This document shows, one piece after another, positions 8,459-16,063 of a DNA stretch of 64,000 bases. Position 1 is the first letter of the stretch, and each line of letters starts with the position of its first letter. The notes under the pieces are model-generated. The model was not told where the DNA came from. It saw only the letters and a program-made list of their open reading frames with translations, and did no database searches. A program made the position numbers and the translations under genes. Source of the DNA: GCA-2733415 sp049609325 (GTDB taxonomy: Bacteria; Bacteroidota; Bacteroidia; Flavobacteriales; Flavobacteriaceae); contig JBMYYK010000001.1 in NCBI GenBank assembly GCA_049609325.1, positions 116,710-180,709 of the forward strand, written 5' to 3'.

Positions 8459-9709
8459 ATGTCTGTAAATCAACAAATTGAATTAATGGCTCCTGCCGGG
8501 AATTTCGAATCTCTACAAGCGGCTTTAGACAATGGTGCAAATTCTGTTTACTTTGGTGTTGAGCAACTCAACATGCGTGCAAGAGCAAGTATCAATTTTA
8601 CACTTGACGATTTGCCTGAAATCTCTAAACGCTGTTCCGAGAAAAATGTACGTACTTACTTAACCTTAAACACCATCATTTACGATCATGATTTATCAAT
8701 TGTAAAAACACTTATCAATAAAGCTAAAGCAGCAAACATATCTGCAGTAATTGCTATGGATCAGGCCGTAATAGCTTATGCCAGAAGTGTAAATATGGAA
8801 GTTCATATTTCTACTCAAATAAACATTACAAACATAGAAACTGTAAAATTTTATGCCATGTTTGCTGACACTCTTGTTTTGAGTAGAGAGCTTAGTTTAA
8901 GACAAATAAAACACATTACCACACAAGTTAAAGAAGAAGAAATAAAAGGTCCGTCTGGTAGACTTTTAGAAATTGAAATTTTCGGACATGGCGCCCTTTG
9001 TATGGCAGTATCGGGTAAGTGTTACATGAGTTTACACACCCATAACTCTTCTGCAAACAGAGGTGCTTGTAAGCAAAATTGCAGAAAAAAATATACCGTA
9101 ATAGATCAAGAAAATGGTGTAGAAATGGAGCTTGATAATGAATACATCATGTCACCAAAAGACTTATGCACACTAGAATTTCTAGATCAAGTTGTTGATG
9201 CTGGCATCAGTGTCTTAAAAATTGAAGGACGTGGCAGAGCTCCTGAATATGTAGCCAAGGTTATTAGTACCTATCGTGAAGCATTAGACGCCATTGAAGC
9301 CAAACAATTCACTCAAGATAATGTTAGTAAGTGGATGACAGAACTTAAAAAAGTGTATAACCGAGGGTTTTGGGACGGCTATTATCTAGGGCAAAAATTA
9401 GGCGAATGGAGTAACACTTCTGGTTCTCATGCAACACAAAAAAAAGTGTATTTAGGTAAAGGCACACATTATTTCCCTAAAGCAAAAATCGGCGAATTTA
9501 AAATCGAAGCCTATGATTTAAAAATTGGCGATACCATTTTAATTACCGGCCCTACAACTGGTGCTCAAGAAGTTAATATTGATGAATTTTACGTGAATGA
9601 TCATAAAGGAACTACAGCAACAAAAGGCGATCTGTGTACAATTAAACTTCCGTTTAGAATTCGAACTAATGACAAATTGTATAAACTTGTAAAAACTGAA
9701 TTTGCATAA
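8459..9709 (+). CDS. trhP: peptidase U32 family protein, TrhP-like tRNA uridine hydroxylation enzyme
   Basis: 416 residues. A U32 TIM-barrel domain (ELMAPAGNFESL at residue 8) is followed by a short C-terminal beta domain. Four conserved cysteines, C181, C188, C204 and C208, fit the Fe-S ligand set known for U32 proteins. Length and domain layout resemble E. coli YegQ/TrhP, which makes 5-hydroxyuridine at tRNA position 34 in a prephenate-dependent way, rather than the longer RlhA or the smaller UbiU/UbiV. The stop codon overlaps the start of a ferredoxin gene (TAATG), and trhO, for the oxygen-dependent route to the same modification, lies just beyond. The TrhP function is inferred from family and context. 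Confidence 0.78.
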   Translation: MSVNQQIELMAPAGNFESLQAALDNGANSVYFGVEQLNMRARASINFTLDDLPEISKRCSEKNVRTYLTLNTIIYDHDLSIVKTLINKAKAANISAVIAMDQAVIAYARSVNMEVHISTQINITNIETVKFYAMFADTLVLSRELSLRQIKHITTQVKEEEIKGPSGRLLEIEIFGHGALCMAVSGKCYMSLHTHNSSANRGACKQNCRKKYTVIDQENGVEMELDNEYIMSPKDLCTLEFLDQVVDAGISVLKIEGRGRAPEYVAKVISTYREALDAIEAKQFTQDNVSKWMTELKKVYNRGFWDGYYLGQKLGEWSNTSGSHATQKKVYLGKGTHYFPKAKIGEFKIEAYDLKIGDTILITGPTTGAQEVNIDEFYVNDHKGTTATKGDLCTIKLPFRIRTNDKLYKLVKTEFA

Positions 9710-9939
9710 TGGTTGTTATCACACTTCAACGTGACAAATGTATTGGCTGTAATTATTGCGTGGAAATGGCTCCAGAACAATTTCAAATGTCGAAAAAAGA
9801 TGGAAAAACCGTACTGTTACACGCACATGATAAAAAGGGTTTTTTCACATATAAGTCTAACAATTATGAGATCCTAGAACAAACAGAAAATGCCGCTCAT
9901 GCTTGCCCAGTTAAAATCATCTCTGTAAGAACTACATAA
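9709..9939 (+). CDS. small 4Fe-4S ferredoxin coupled to the U32 gene
   Basis: 76 residues. Cluster ligands are C11-x2-C14-x2-C17 near the N-terminus and C66-P near the C-terminus, the pattern of a single-cluster ferredoxin. Its ATG overlaps the U32 stop codon by one base, so translational coupling is likely and the protein is a good candidate electron donor to the Fe-S enzyme encoded upstream. A hairpin without a T tract (9940-9969) follows. The ferredoxin call is firm; the partnership is inferred from gene order. Confidence 0.88.
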   Translation: MVVITLQRDKCIGCNYCVEMAPEQFQMSKKDGKTVLLHAHDKKGFFTYKSNNYEILEQTENAAHACPVKIISVRTT

Positions 9940-9969
9940 CAACAGCCACATGTAAACATATGGCTGTTG
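9940..9969. terminator. hairpin between the ferredoxin and trhO ends
   Basis: The 9-bp stem CAACAGCCA/TGGCTGTTG has a 12-base loop. No clear T tract follows, so it may be a weak bidirectional terminator or an mRNA end stabiliser for two converging genes. Confidence 0.45.
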
Positions 9970-9989
9970 CAAATTCTAGTATGAGTAGT

Positions 9990-11021
9990 TTACTTTTTAA
10001 ACTTTAAAACTTCAGAACGCCCTTTTTTAAATATTTTATTACTGTTATGCTTCCCTTTTCTTAAAGCTTTTTGCTCTTCATATGGTAATGCAGCAACAGT
10101 TTTACAATCGTCTGAACAACATCCATTCATCTTTTCAGCACATGACGGACATTGGATAAATAATAAGTGACAAGCTTGATTTTCACAATTGGCGTGAACA
10201 TCAGATGGCTCTCCACATTGGTGACACTTCGCAATAACATCATCAGTTATACGTTCGGCACGTCTATGATCAAACACAAAATTCTTCCCGATAAATTTGT
10301 TTTCTATTCCTTCGTCTTTAACCTGACGAGTATACTCAATTATTCCTCCTTCTAACTGATAGACGTTTTTAAACCCTTTGTGTTTATAATACGCACTGGC
10401 TTTTTCACAACGAATACCGCCAGTACAATACATCAACAAGTTCTTGTCTTCTTTGTGCTCTTTTAAATCTTCTTCAATAATATCTAATGAATCTCTAAAT
10501 GTATCAACATCAGGTGTTAATGCGCCTTTAAAATGTCCTATTTCACTCTCATAATGGTTTCGCATATCTACACAAACCGTGTTCGGGTCTGCTAACATGG
10601 CATTAAAATCTTTCGCATTTAAATGCACTCCTTTATTAGTCACATCAAAGCTATCGTCATTTAAGCCGTCAGCAACTATTTTCTCTCTTACTTTTACCTT
10701 AAGCTTTAAAAACGATTTATTGTCTTGCTCTACCGCAACATTTAAACGAATATCTTTTAAGAAAGATATGGCATCTAACTGGGCTTTCAATTCAAGAAAT
10801 CGTTCAGCAGGTACAGATATTTGTGCATTGATACCTTCATAAGACACATAGGTTCTTCCTAAAACCTCTAAGGCATCCCATTCTAAAAATAATTTGTCTC
10901 TAAATAATTGTGGATTTTCTATCTTAAAGTATTGATAGAACGATATTGTTAAGCGGTCTTTTCCCGCTTCATCTATTAATTGTGCGCGTTCAGCAGCACT
11001 TAATTTATTGTACAGTTGCAT
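9990..11021 (-). CDS. trhO: oxygen-dependent tRNA uridine(34) hydroxylase, rhodanese type
   Basis: 343 residues, equal to YceA/TrhO. The N-terminal acylphosphatase-like domain contains RTYVSYEGINAQIS. A central rhodanese domain has the active-site loop YCTGGIRCEKAS with Cys199. The C-terminal Cys-rich tail (CHQCGEPS, CPSCAEKM, CCSDDC) is metal-site-like. TrhO converts wobble U34 to 5-hydroxyuridine using O2. It converges on the U32-ferredoxin pair, so both known routes to ho5U34 appear side by side. The lysine-rich C-terminal end suits RNA binding. Confidence 0.92.
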   Translation of the reverse strand: MQLYNKLSAAERAQLIDEAGKDRLTISFYQYFKIENPQLFRDKLFLEWDALEVLGRTYVSYEGINAQISVPAERFLELKAQLDAISFLKDIRLNVAVEQDNKSFLKLKVKVREKIVADGLNDDSFDVTNKGVHLNAKDFNAMLADPNTVCVDMRNHYESEIGHFKGALTPDVDTFRDSLDIIEEDLKEHKEDKNLLMYCTGGIRCEKASAYYKHKGFKNVYQLEGGIIEYTRQVKDEGIENKFIGKNFVFDHRRAERITDDVIAKCHQCGEPSDVHANCENQACHLLFIQCPSCAEKMNGCCSDDCKTVAALPYEEQKALRKGKHNSNKIFKKGRSEVLKFKK

Positions 11022-11083
11022 GCTATACTAATGTTTTAAGGTTACTAATTAATTGCAAATATAACATATTATAAAATATGGTA

Positions 11084-11117
11084 TAAAAAAAGCCTTAACT
11101 ACAATTAGTTAAGGCTT
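11084..11117 (-). terminator. terminator after the first tRNA-Leu
   Basis: On the minus strand a hairpin AAGCCTTAACT/AGTTAAGGCTT is followed by T7. It lies directly 3' of the tRNA-Leu gene at 11121-11204 and ends that transcript ahead of the trhO start region. Confidence 0.8.
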
Positions 11118-11120
11118 TAG

Positions 11121-11204
11121 TACTGAAGGCGGGACTTGAACCCGCACGCTCCAAGGAGCATTGGATTTTAAGTCCAACGTGTCTACCAATTCCACCACTT
11201 CAGC
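11121..11204 (-). tRNA. tRNA-Leu (anticodon TAA), copy 1
   Basis: 84 bases, a class II tRNA with a long variable arm. The acceptor GCTGAAG pairs with CTTCAGT, discriminator A, no encoded CCA. The anticodon stem TTGGA/TCCAA encloses CTTAAAA, giving anticodon TAA. Identical to the gene at 11298-11381. Confidence 0.95.
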
Positions 11205-11259
11205 ATGTGTAGCAAAAGCTTAGCTTTTACTTTGGTATGCTATATGTAAAAATATTCTT

Positions 11260-11291
11260 AAAAAAATCCTTCCGATATTGCTATCGGAAGG
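11260..11291 (-). terminator. terminator between the two tRNA-Leu genes
   Basis: On the minus strand the stem CCTTCCGAT/ATCGGAAGG with a 6-base loop is followed by T7. It lies just 3' of the second tRNA-Leu, so copy 1 is likely to be reached only by read-through or its own promoter. Confidence 0.78.
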
Positions 11292-11297
11292 CTTTAG

Positions 11298-11381
11298 TAC
11301 TGAAGGCGGGACTTGAACCCGCACGCTCCAAGGAGCATTGGATTTTAAGTCCAACGTGTCTACCAATTCCACCACTTCAGC
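11298..11381 (-). tRNA. tRNA-Leu (anticodon TAA), copy 2
   Basis: An 84-base sequence identical to copy 1, including the long variable arm and anticodon TAA. The 3' flank GGCTTTAG is also shared with copy 1. It follows the tRNA-Gly gene by 16 bases and probably shares its promoter at 11511-11539. Confidence 0.95.
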
Positions 11382-11397
11382 TTGGAATATTTTACAG

Positions 11398-11470
11398 AGC
11401 GAAAAACGAGATTCGAACTCGCGACCTCCACCTTGGCAAGGTGGCGCTCTACCAACTGAGCTATTTTCGC
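11398..11470 (-). tRNA. tRNA-Gly (anticodon GCC)
   Basis: 73 bases. The acceptor GCGAAAA pairs with TTTTCGC, discriminator T as expected for tRNA-Gly. The anticodon stem CCACC/GGTGG encloses TTGCCAA, giving anticodon GCC. It is first in the leftward tRNA operon. Confidence 0.95.
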
Positions 11471-11501
11471 ATTATTTTAAAAGAACATCAATACTTGTGT
11501 A

Positions 11502-11539
11502 TTGCGGGTGCAAATATAACACCTTTTTTAAAACTCCAA
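11502..11539 (-). promoter_or_regulatory. promoter of the tRNA-Gly/tRNA-Leu operon
   Basis: The minus strand reads TTG (11539-11537), an 18-base spacer and TATATTTG (11518-11511). The 18 bases 11502-11519, box plus start region, are identical to 59243-59260 upstream of the tRNA-Lys genes. Confidence 0.75.
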
Positions 11540-11596
11540 AGGCTTTTTTAATAAAAAAACCATGCTTTTTTTTAAGCTACTGATTACCAATACACA

Positions 11597-11631
11597 TAAA
11601 AAAAGCACTGTTTAGAAAAACAGTGCTTTTT
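11597..11631 (-). terminator. terminator of the cyclophilin-FKBP gene
   Basis: On the minus strand the stem AGCACTGTTT/AAACAGTGCT with a 5-base loop is followed by T7, about 19 bases after the stop codon. Confidence 0.82.
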
Positions 11632-11649
11632 ACAATTTATTTTCAGATT

Positions 11650-12582
11650 TTAGTTAACAGCCATTAACTCTACATCAAAAATTAATGTCGCACCTGGAGG
11701 TATCACTCCACCTGCTCCTCTTTCGCCATATGCTAAATGAGAAGGAATTACAAAACGTGCTTTATCACCTACATTTAATAATGAAATACCTTCATCCCAA
11801 CCAGAAATCACTTGTCCTACTCCTAATTGAAAATCTATTGGTTCTTTACGCTTGTATGATGAATCAAACACAGTTCCATCAGACAATTGCCCTTTATAAT
11901 GAACTGATACTTGTTTTCCTTTTGCCGCTTTTACACCAGTCCCTTTTTGTAAGATTTGGTAACGTAATCCGCTATCTGTTTTATCAAAACCAGAAGCTAA
12001 TTGCTCTAATTCAGCTTCGGCAGCTGCTTTTGCTTCTGCTAAACGTTTTTCTCTTGCGCCTTCAAAAGTTCTAAAAGCTTCTACTGCATTAAACGCTTCT
12101 GCCTCTGCTCCTACTGCAATAATTTCTAACTGCGTTAATTTATCGCCTTGTGCAACAGCATCAACTACATCTTGTCCTTCAACAACATTACCAAATACTG
12201 TATGCTTACCGTCTAACCATGCCGTTTCAACATGCGTGATATAAAACTGACTTCCGTTAGTTGCTGGTCCTGAATTAGCCATTGCCAATACACCAGGGCC
12301 TGAATGTCTTAAATCTGGGTGAAATTCATCATCAAACTTGTATCCAGGATCTCCTGTTCCTGTTCCTAGTGGACACCCTCCTTGAATCATGAAATCAGAA
12401 ATTACTCTATGAAAATTTAAACCGTCATAATACGGTGTGCCTTGAGGTTTAACTTTATTTTCTAAATTACCTTTTGCTAAAGCTACAAAGTTACCAACAG
12501 TACCAGGTGTTTTTTGATATTCTAAGTTTACTAAAATTTCTCCTTTTGAGGTATGAAATTTAGCGTATAAACCATCTTGCAT
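11650..12582 (-). CDS. bifunctional peptidylprolyl isomerase, cyclophilin-FKBP fusion
   Basis: 310 residues from the ATG at 12582. A TTG 11 codons upstream overlaps the -7 box and cannot be the start. A cyclophilin domain comes first (about residues 1-160), with NFHRVISDFMIQGG, SGPATNGSQFYITH and WLDGKHTVFG. An Ala/Glu-rich linker (about 165-200) follows, then an FKBP domain (about 205-310) with VSVHYKGQLSDGTVFDSS, VISGWDEGI and AYGERGAGGVIPP. Both domains keep their usual active-site residues. No signal peptide, so a cytoplasmic folding catalyst. Dual-family immunophilins in this order (CFBP) have been described in flavobacteria and spirochaetes. Confidence 0.93.
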   Translation of the reverse strand: MQDGLYAKFHTSKGEILVNLEYQKTPGTVGNFVALAKGNLENKVKPQGTPYYDGLNFHRVISDFMIQGGCPLGTGTGDPGYKFDDEFHPDLRHSGPGVLAMANSGPATNGSQFYITHVETAWLDGKHTVFGNVVEGQDVVDAVAQGDKLTQLEIIAVGAEAEAFNAVEAFRTFEGAREKRLAEAKAAAEAELEQLASGFDKTDSGLRYQILQKGTGVKAAKGKQVSVHYKGQLSDGTVFDSSYKRKEPIDFQLGVGQVISGWDEGISLLNVGDKARFVIPSHLAYGERGAGGVIPPGATLIFDVELMAVN

Positions 12583-12612
12583 AATTCTATATATATTTAA
12601 ATTTTGAAGTGG

Positions 12613-12620
12613 CAAAAATA
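12613..12620 (-). promoter_or_regulatory. -7 promoter element of the cyclophilin-FKBP gene
   Basis: The minus strand TATTTTTG matches TAnnTTTG exactly, about 30 bases upstream of the ATG at 12582. It argues for that ATG and against the upstream TTG. Confidence 0.55.
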
Positions 12621-12704
12621 CATATTTTCTTGAAAAGCTATCGGCTATAAATCAGATTATTAGCTCAAAAAACAAAAATACAATCATATTAAACTGATTT
12701 TTAG

Positions 12705-12712
12705 TAGATTTG
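12705..12712 (+). promoter_or_regulatory. -7 promoter element of the acyltransferase-like gene
   Basis: TAGATTTG is a full match to TAnnTTTG. It predicts a transcript start near 12718, just before the in-frame stop at 12721-12723, so the coding region can begin at 12724 or later. Confidence 0.5.
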
Positions 12713-12792
12713 CCAAAAATTAGATTATCAGTACCTCAAAAAAAAATACACGCCTAGTTTATATTGATGCTTTACGCTCATTTGCAATTTTA

Positions 12793-13869
12793 ATGATGCT
12801 ACAAGGGCATTTTATTAGCGCACTACTTGCTGAAAAATTTAAGGTAAATACCAACACATATTACAACATATGGGAATACTTTAGAGGTATCACTGCTCCA
12901 ACCTTCTTTACCATTACCGGTTTTGTTTTTATGTTTTTATTGCTACAACAAGAACGTACTGGTTGGGATAATCCACGCATCAAAAAAGGGATTGAACGCG
13001 GTATAAAACTTGTTTTATGGGGGTATCTGTTACGCTTAAGTATTGCTGTGTTTGTAGGCTACACACATAAATCTTATTTTTATTCAGATGTATTACACAT
13101 TATAGGAATTTCATTAATTATTTTATGTGTGTTATATGCCACGTTATATAAACATGGTCAGAAACTATTCAACTATACATTACTAAGTATTACACTAGTA
13201 GCTTTTATTTTTGAGCGTTACTATCATGCTATTGAAATTCCGTTTTTACCTGTATTTTTAGCTAATTTTTTCACAAAGGCTTACGGCTCAGTTTTTGCTT
13301 TATTTCCTTGGTTTGGTTATGTGAGTATGGGAGGGTTCTTGGCTTCTCTATTCATCAAACACCGTAACAGTAAACACTTTTATGACAGACTGCCAATAAC
13401 ACTTGCGGTAATTGGATTGATGCTATTATTTTTATCTACACCTTTACTTCTTACTTTAGGAAGCATAACCGGATTAGAATTATTTTCAGTATCAGGAAAT
13501 TTCAACTATCTGTTTACTCGTTTAGGAGATGTATTTGTATTGTTTTCAATATTTGTATATGCTAGAAAGTTATTAAACCATTCGGTATTTATAAAAATTG
13601 GTAAGGTGACTCTATCTATTTATATTGTACATCATATTATACTTTATGGCAGCTGGTTTCATACAGGATTGACACGTTGGTTTTACCATTCGTTAAATTT
13701 CACTCAAGCCATTTTTGGTGCTTTAAGCTTTATGTTTGTGGTTTGTTTTTTAGTGCTAAACTTTAGAACTTTCATCAATAGCACAGCTAATAAAGTAGTA
13801 CAATTACCCACTAAAGCTCTTCCAAAACTTAAAACTGTGGCTGGGAAATTAAATTTTATTAAGCAATAA
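12793..13869 (+). CDS. membrane protein of the DUF1624 / heparan-alpha-glucosaminide N-acetyltransferase family
   Basis: 358 residues from the first ATG, with about eight to ten membrane helices and short loops. The conserved family opening ALRSFAIL-MMLQGHF is split by this start: the frame stays open upstream to 12724 and encodes RLVYIDALRSFAIL, which belongs to the first conserved helix. The true start is therefore probably upstream, where only ATT (12724) or ATC (12727) could serve. Family members carry a membrane-bound acetyl-transfer fold; the bacterial substrate is not known. The gene has its own promoter and ends in a shared terminator at 13902-13936. Confidence 0.78.
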   Translation: MMLQGHFISALLAEKFKVNTNTYYNIWEYFRGITAPTFFTITGFVFMFLLLQQERTGWDNPRIKKGIERGIKLVLWGYLLRLSIAVFVGYTHKSYFYSDVLHIIGISLIILCVLYATLYKHGQKLFNYTLLSITLVAFIFERYYHAIEIPFLPVFLANFFTKAYGSVFALFPWFGYVSMGGFLASLFIKHRNSKHFYDRLPITLAVIGLMLLFLSTPLLLTLGSITGLELFSVSGNFNYLFTRLGDVFVLFSIFVYARKLLNHSVFIKIGKVTLSIYIVHHIILYGSWFHTGLTRWFYHSLNFTQAIFGALSFMFVVCFLVLNFRTFINSTANKVVQLPTKALPKLKTVAGKLNFIKQ

Positions 13870-13901
13870 CCCGTACCAATTTTCAAAACACTATATCAAC
13901 T

Positions 13902-13936
13902 AAAAAAGCTCCAAATATAACACTTGGAGCTTTTTA
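13902..13936. terminator. bidirectional terminator (acyltransferase-like / lpdA)
   Basis: The stem AAAAAGCTCCAA/TTGGAGCTTTTT has a 9-base loop between the two converging genes and A/T tracts on both sides. Confidence 0.82.
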
Positions 13937-13956
13937 ATTATTTAATACTATTTCTA

Positions 13957-15354
13957 TTACATATGTAAAGCGTTATCATCAACCGCTAAACACGCCTCTT
14001 TAATAGCTTCTGTAAATGTTGGATGTGCATGTGACATACGTGACACATCTTCTGCAGACGCTCTATATTCCATAGCAACAACCGCTTCAGCAATCATATC
14101 TGCAGCACGAGCTCCAACCATATGTACTCCTAAAATTTCGTCTGTAGTAGCATCTGCTAATACTTTTACAAAACCGTCTAAATCCATTGAAGCTCTACTT
14201 CTACCTAAAGCTCTCATCGGGAATGATCCGGCTTTATAAGACACCCCTTCTGCTTTTAATTGCTCTTCTGTTTTACCAACTGCAGCAACTTCCGGCCAAG
14301 TGTACACTACTCCAGGAATTAAATTGTAATTGATATGTGGCTTTTGTCCTGCTAATGTTTCAGCAACAAATACTCCTTCTTCTTCTGCTTTATGCGCAAG
14401 CATTGCCCCTTTAACAACATCACCAATTGCGTAAATGTTAGAAATATTGGTTTGTAAATGTGCGTCTGTTTCTATCATTCCGCGTTCATCAACTTTTACA
14501 CCAGCATTTTCTAAACCTAAACCATCTGTGTATGGACGACGACCAACTGAAATTAAACAGTAATCTGTTTTTATTTCTTGAGGCTGTCCTTTTTTATCTT
14601 CATAATTGATAACTACTTCATCACCTACAGTTTCTACGTTAGTTACCTTATGAGACGTTAAAAACTTCATTTTTTGCTTTTTAAGCACTTTTTGCAATTC
14701 CTTAGAAACTGCTTTATCCATTGTTGGTACAATTCTATCCATGTACTCAATAACAGTAACCTCTGCACCTAAGCGCTTGTATACTTGACCAAGCTCTAAA
14801 CCTATTACTCCACCACCTATGACAACTAAATGCTTAGGTATTTCTTTCAATTTTAAAGCTTCTGTAGATGTAATTACACGCTCTTTATCTAATTTGATAA
14901 ATGGAAACGATGATGGTTTAGATCCTGTAGCGATGATTGTGTTTTTAGCTTCAATCTCAATAGTTTCTTCTCCAGAAATTGTGATATGTGTAGCATCTTT
15001 AAACGCTCCTACTCCTTGGTAGACATCAATTTTATTTTTATCCATTAAAAAATTAATTCCATCACAAGTTTGCTTTACAACAGCATCTTTACGAGCAATC
15101 ATTTTTTCAAGATTCATTTTAATTTCTCCAGAAACCTCTATTCCGTGAGCTTCAAAATGCTTTACGGCATCGTCATAATGATGAGAAGAATCCAATAATG
15201 CTTTTGAAGGAATACATCCTACATTTAAACATGTTCCTCCAAGGGTATTGTATTTTTCTATAATTGCAGTTTTCATTCCTAATTGTGCGCAACGAATTGC
15301 TGCTACATATCCTCCAGGACCAGAACCGATAACGGCTACATCATAAGTACTCAT
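13957..15354 (-). CDS. lpdA: dihydrolipoyl dehydrogenase (E3)
   Basis: 465 residues, the usual E3 length. The FAD site is VAVIGSGPGGYVAA, the redox-active disulfide is GGTCLNVGCIPSK (Cys42, Cys47), the NAD site is VVIGGGVIGLELG and the C-terminal catalytic pair lies in HAHPTFTEAI. It reoxidises dihydrolipoamide for the pyruvate, 2-oxoglutarate and branched-chain dehydrogenase complexes and the glycine cleavage system. It stands alone here with no E1/E2 genes, under its own promoter box at 15384-15391. Confidence 0.95.
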   Translation of the reverse strand: MSTYDVAVIGSGPGGYVAAIRCAQLGMKTAIIEKYNTLGGTCLNVGCIPSKALLDSSHHYDDAVKHFEAHGIEVSGEIKMNLEKMIARKDAVVKQTCDGINFLMDKNKIDVYQGVGAFKDATHITISGEETIEIEAKNTIIATGSKPSSFPFIKLDKERVITSTEALKLKEIPKHLVVIGGGVIGLELGQVYKRLGAEVTVIEYMDRIVPTMDKAVSKELQKVLKKQKMKFLTSHKVTNVETVGDEVVINYEDKKGQPQEIKTDYCLISVGRRPYTDGLGLENAGVKVDERGMIETDAHLQTNISNIYAIGDVVKGAMLAHKAEEEGVFVAETLAGQKPHINYNLIPGVVYTWPEVAAVGKTEEQLKAEGVSYKAGSFPMRALGRSRASMDLDGFVKVLADATTDEILGVHMVGARAADMIAEAVVAMEYRASAEDVSRMSHAHPTFTEAIKEACLAVDDNALHM

Positions 15355-15383
15355 ATATTGTGTTTTTGTTTTTAAAAGATATA

Positions 15384-15391
15384 CAAAAGTA
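15384..15391 (-). promoter_or_regulatory. -7 promoter element of lpdA
   Basis: The minus strand TACTTTTG is a full match to TAnnTTTG, 30 bases upstream of the lpdA start codon. Confidence 0.5.
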
Positions 15392-15449
15392 ACCTATTTT
15401 TTTACAACTAAACCATGCATAAAAACTAATTTTAACGAATTGTTATTTC

Positions 15450-15908
15450 TTATAAAGTTATCGACGTTGTATTTTTTATACTTGAAATTACAAACGTACT
15501 ACGGGTACTCCCAATATGTTCTAAAGTAGTTAATTTGGTAACCATAAACTCCCTGTACGCATCCATGTCTTTAACAAGAATCTTTAGCAAATAATCATAA
15601 TCACCAGTAATATTAAAACATTCTAACACCTCATCAATTTTTTTCACCTCCTTTTCAAAAGTGGTTAAATAGGTTTTTGAGTGTTTCTCTAATTTAATTC
15701 TGCACAACACCATAAAGTTTTTTTCAACTTTATTTTTATCCACTAGGGCTACATATTTTTTAATAATTCCATGACGCTCCAAGCGTTTTATACGTTCATA
15801 TACTGCCGTAACTGATAAGTCCGTTTTATTAGAAATTTCTTTTGTTGTTTGTTTGGCATCCTCTTGTAATAAGGCTACTATTCGTTTATCTATGACATCT
15901 AAATTCAT
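15450..15908 (-). CDS. Lrp/AsnC family transcriptional regulator
   Basis: 152 residues. An N-terminal winged helix-turn-helix (about 5-60; TTKEISNKTDLSVTAVYERIKRL) is followed by a RAM ligand-binding domain (about 65-145) with the GDYDYLLKI signature. Members sense amino acids and form octamers on DNA. It is divergent from a flavin monooxygenase-like gene followed by a PLP sulfur enzyme, which makes control of that sulfur/amino-acid group plausible. The 155-base divergent region is very AT-rich, as Lrp sites often are. Target not shown. Confidence 0.88.
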   Translation of the reverse strand: MNLDVIDKRIVALLQEDAKQTTKEISNKTDLSVTAVYERIKRLERHGIIKKYVALVDKNKVEKNFMVLCRIKLEKHSKTYLTTFEKEVKKIDEVLECFNITGDYDYLLKILVKDMDAYREFMVTKLTTLEHIGSTRSTFVISSIKNTTSITL

Positions 15909-16037
15909 TTTTAGAAAATTTTTCAGTTGAAAGAATAAAAATACAGTTTAAAAAACAAATAAAACTACAATACAACTATTTATTAGTTTTATTTTCTGTC
16001 ATTATATCATTAACACAAAACACAAACTATATTGTAT

Positions 16038-16045
16038 TAATTTTG
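16038..16045 (+). promoter_or_regulatory. -7 promoter element of the flavin monooxygenase-like gene
   Basis: TAATTTTG is a full match to TAnnTTTG, 18 bases before the ATG at 16064. It lies in the divergent region shared with the Lrp-type regulator. Confidence 0.5.
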
Positions 16046-16063
16046 TAATTATAAAAACTATTT

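Noticed and set aside
11121..11381. tRNA-Leu tandem repeat as an attachment site of an integrated element
   Set aside because: Both copies are full-length and only 93 bases apart, with no integrase nearby; a simple tRNA gene duplication explains it.
11237..11583. Open frames across the tRNA-Leu and tRNA-Gly genes, with the motif KAGLEPARSK
   Set aside because: They read through tRNA genes in antisense; such frames are a well-known false prediction.
11685..12074. 129-codon open frame opposite the cyclophilin-FKBP gene
   Set aside because: A leucine-rich shadow of the FKBP coding region in the opposite strand, with no family features.
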